DNA of 15,359 bases from Chloroflexota bacterium (GTDB lineage Bacteria > Chloroflexota > Dormibacteria > CF-121), in NCBI GenBank assembly GCA_005881235.1, contig VBEQ01000050.1, positions 1 to 15,359 on the forward strand, given 5' to 3'. Positions 14,635 through 15,359 of the stretch are shown here, in pieces. Under the pieces are notes generated by a model that searched no databases, was not told the DNA's origin, and saw only the letters and a list, made by a program, of their open reading frames with translations. Both the position numbers and the translations under genes were made by a program. Positions within the stretch are counted from its first letter, which is position 1; every line of letters starts with the position of its first letter.

Positions 14635-15359
14635 ATGAGCGCTCGCTTTCGGGTAGCTCGCAACCCTGACCCCAACAGCAGCCTGCCCTACCTCATCTGG
14701 CTACCTGTCGACGGGGGCCTCGTGGTCAAGGCCAAAGAGACGTGGCCGCGCGCTGCACGCGTCTTCTGCGCTCAGGACGTCAGACCATGGGACGAGAGCC
14801 GTGAGCTCCTCGACGACGTCGGCGTGAAGCTGTGCCGGCGCCGCGGCGCGGCGATCGACCTCATCCTCGACCGGCCGAAACTGTCGCGGTCCCAATTCAT
14901 CTTCACAAATGTCCGAGGCCGGCCGGCGATCTGGTGGCAGACGCAGCAGACGGCGCAGGCCGCCAATCCGGGAGCCCGAATTCCAAAAGGACGATCCTCC
15001 GGTCCTCTCACGATCGCGGTGGACACTCGCGAGAAGTACGGCTGGAGATTCGCGGATCGGCCGGTCACGCTCGAGCGCCGAACTCTGCCAACCGGCGACT
15101 ATGGCGCCATCGCGTCGGATACGGTGGTGGCGGTGGTCGAGCGCAAGACGCTCGCCAATCTCGCCGCATCTCTCTCCGACGGAAGCCTCGTGTTCCAGTT
15201 GCAGCGTCTCGCTGAAGTCGGGCGCTCCGCAATTGTGGTCGAAGGTGATTATCCCAACCTCTTCCGGACCCAGCCTGGCCGGGGCTCCTGGCTGGGAGAC
15301 ATGCTCGGCCGCCTGGCGGTGCGCTATCCGGAGGTGCCAATCATCTTTGCTGGCTCCCG
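14635..15359 (+). CDS. ERCC4-type nuclease domain protein, 3' end outside window
   Basis: An open frame from ATG 14635 runs to the window edge without a stop (241 residues visible); an in-frame TAG at 14626-14628 fixes the start. Residues 1-120 are a domain I do not recognise (begins MSARFRVARNPDPNSSLPYL). From about residue 125 an ERCC4/XPF-like nuclease domain is clear: IAVDTREKYGWRF (D130), LPTGDYGAI (D155), VVERKTLANLAASL (E169, R170, K171), then VFQLQRLAEV and AIVVEGDYPNLF. The usual metal-binding signature is GD-xn-ERKxxxD; here the last Asp is Asn175. This family cuts branched or flapped DNA in repair, and bacterial stand-alone members are poorly characterised. Divergent from dnaG, with 211 bp between the starts. 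The fold is fairly sure; activity is uncertain. Confidence 0.82.
   Translation, partial: MSARFRVARNPDPNSSLPYLIWLPVDGGLVVKAKETWPRAARVFCAQDVRPWDESRELLDDVGVKLCRRRGAAIDLILDRPKLSRSQFIFTNVRGRPAIWWQTQQTAQAANPGARIPKGRSSGPLTIAVDTREKYGWRFADRPVTLERRTLPTGDYGAIASDTVVAVVERKTLANLAASLSDGSLVFQLQRLAEVGRSAIVVEGDYPNLFRTQPGRGSWLGDMLGRLAVRYPEVPIIFAGS

Overview
The window is high-GC bacterial chromosome, densely coded on both strands with very short gaps and frequent GTG starts. The Asp-box and phosphatase surface proteins, the Actinobacteria-like thiolase/FabG4/MaoC operon, the tandem housekeeping sigma genes behind dnaG, and the scattered CCCTCCCCCGC palindromes suggest an uncultured soil or subsurface lineage near Chloroflexota, Dormibacterota or Actinomycetota. 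No rRNA or marker gene is present to prove this. I see no tRNA, rRNA, CRISPR array or insertion sequence, and no gene-free stretch longer than about 210 bases.

Layout. (1) 1-2117, plus strand: the 3' part of an eight-Asp-box beta-propeller protein, then a lipoprotein. (2) 2124-4076, minus strand: a polytopic membrane protein, and upstream of it a secreted phosphoesterase-family protein on a long Thr-Pro stalk. (3) 4158-9900: a fatty acyl-CoA module. A frameshifted acyl-CoA oxidase/dehydrogenase on the minus strand diverges from a tightly coupled plus-strand operon: thiolase, FabG4-type 3-oxoacyl reductase (ATGA overlap), MaoC/HtdX-type hydratase (ATGA overlap), and a frameshifted small membrane protein (TAATG overlap). 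Together these cover all four steps of an acyl-CoA beta-oxidation or reverse-oxidation cycle. (4) 9935-14423, minus strand: a macromolecular-synthesis-like cluster in transcription order dnaG, a free-standing 140-aa copy of sigma-factor regions 1.1-1.2, a full principal sigma factor (rpoD), and a second full RpoD-type sigma factor. (5) 14635 to the end, plus strand: the start of an ERCC4-type nuclease gene, divergent from dnaG and running off the window.

Two things stand out. First, the sigma cluster is a tandem expansion. The small region 1.1-1.2 gene and rpoD begin in the same 26-bp sequence, and each overlaps the gene before it by exactly 14 bp, so the organism may make an autoinhibitory sigma domain as a separate protein. 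Second, a GC-rich palindromic element occurs five times, and three copies sit in frame inside conserved genes (fabG4, the MaoC gene and dnaG), each adding a short linker peptide between folded domains without breaking the frame. Two other genes carry real frameshifts, which may be decay or sequence error.
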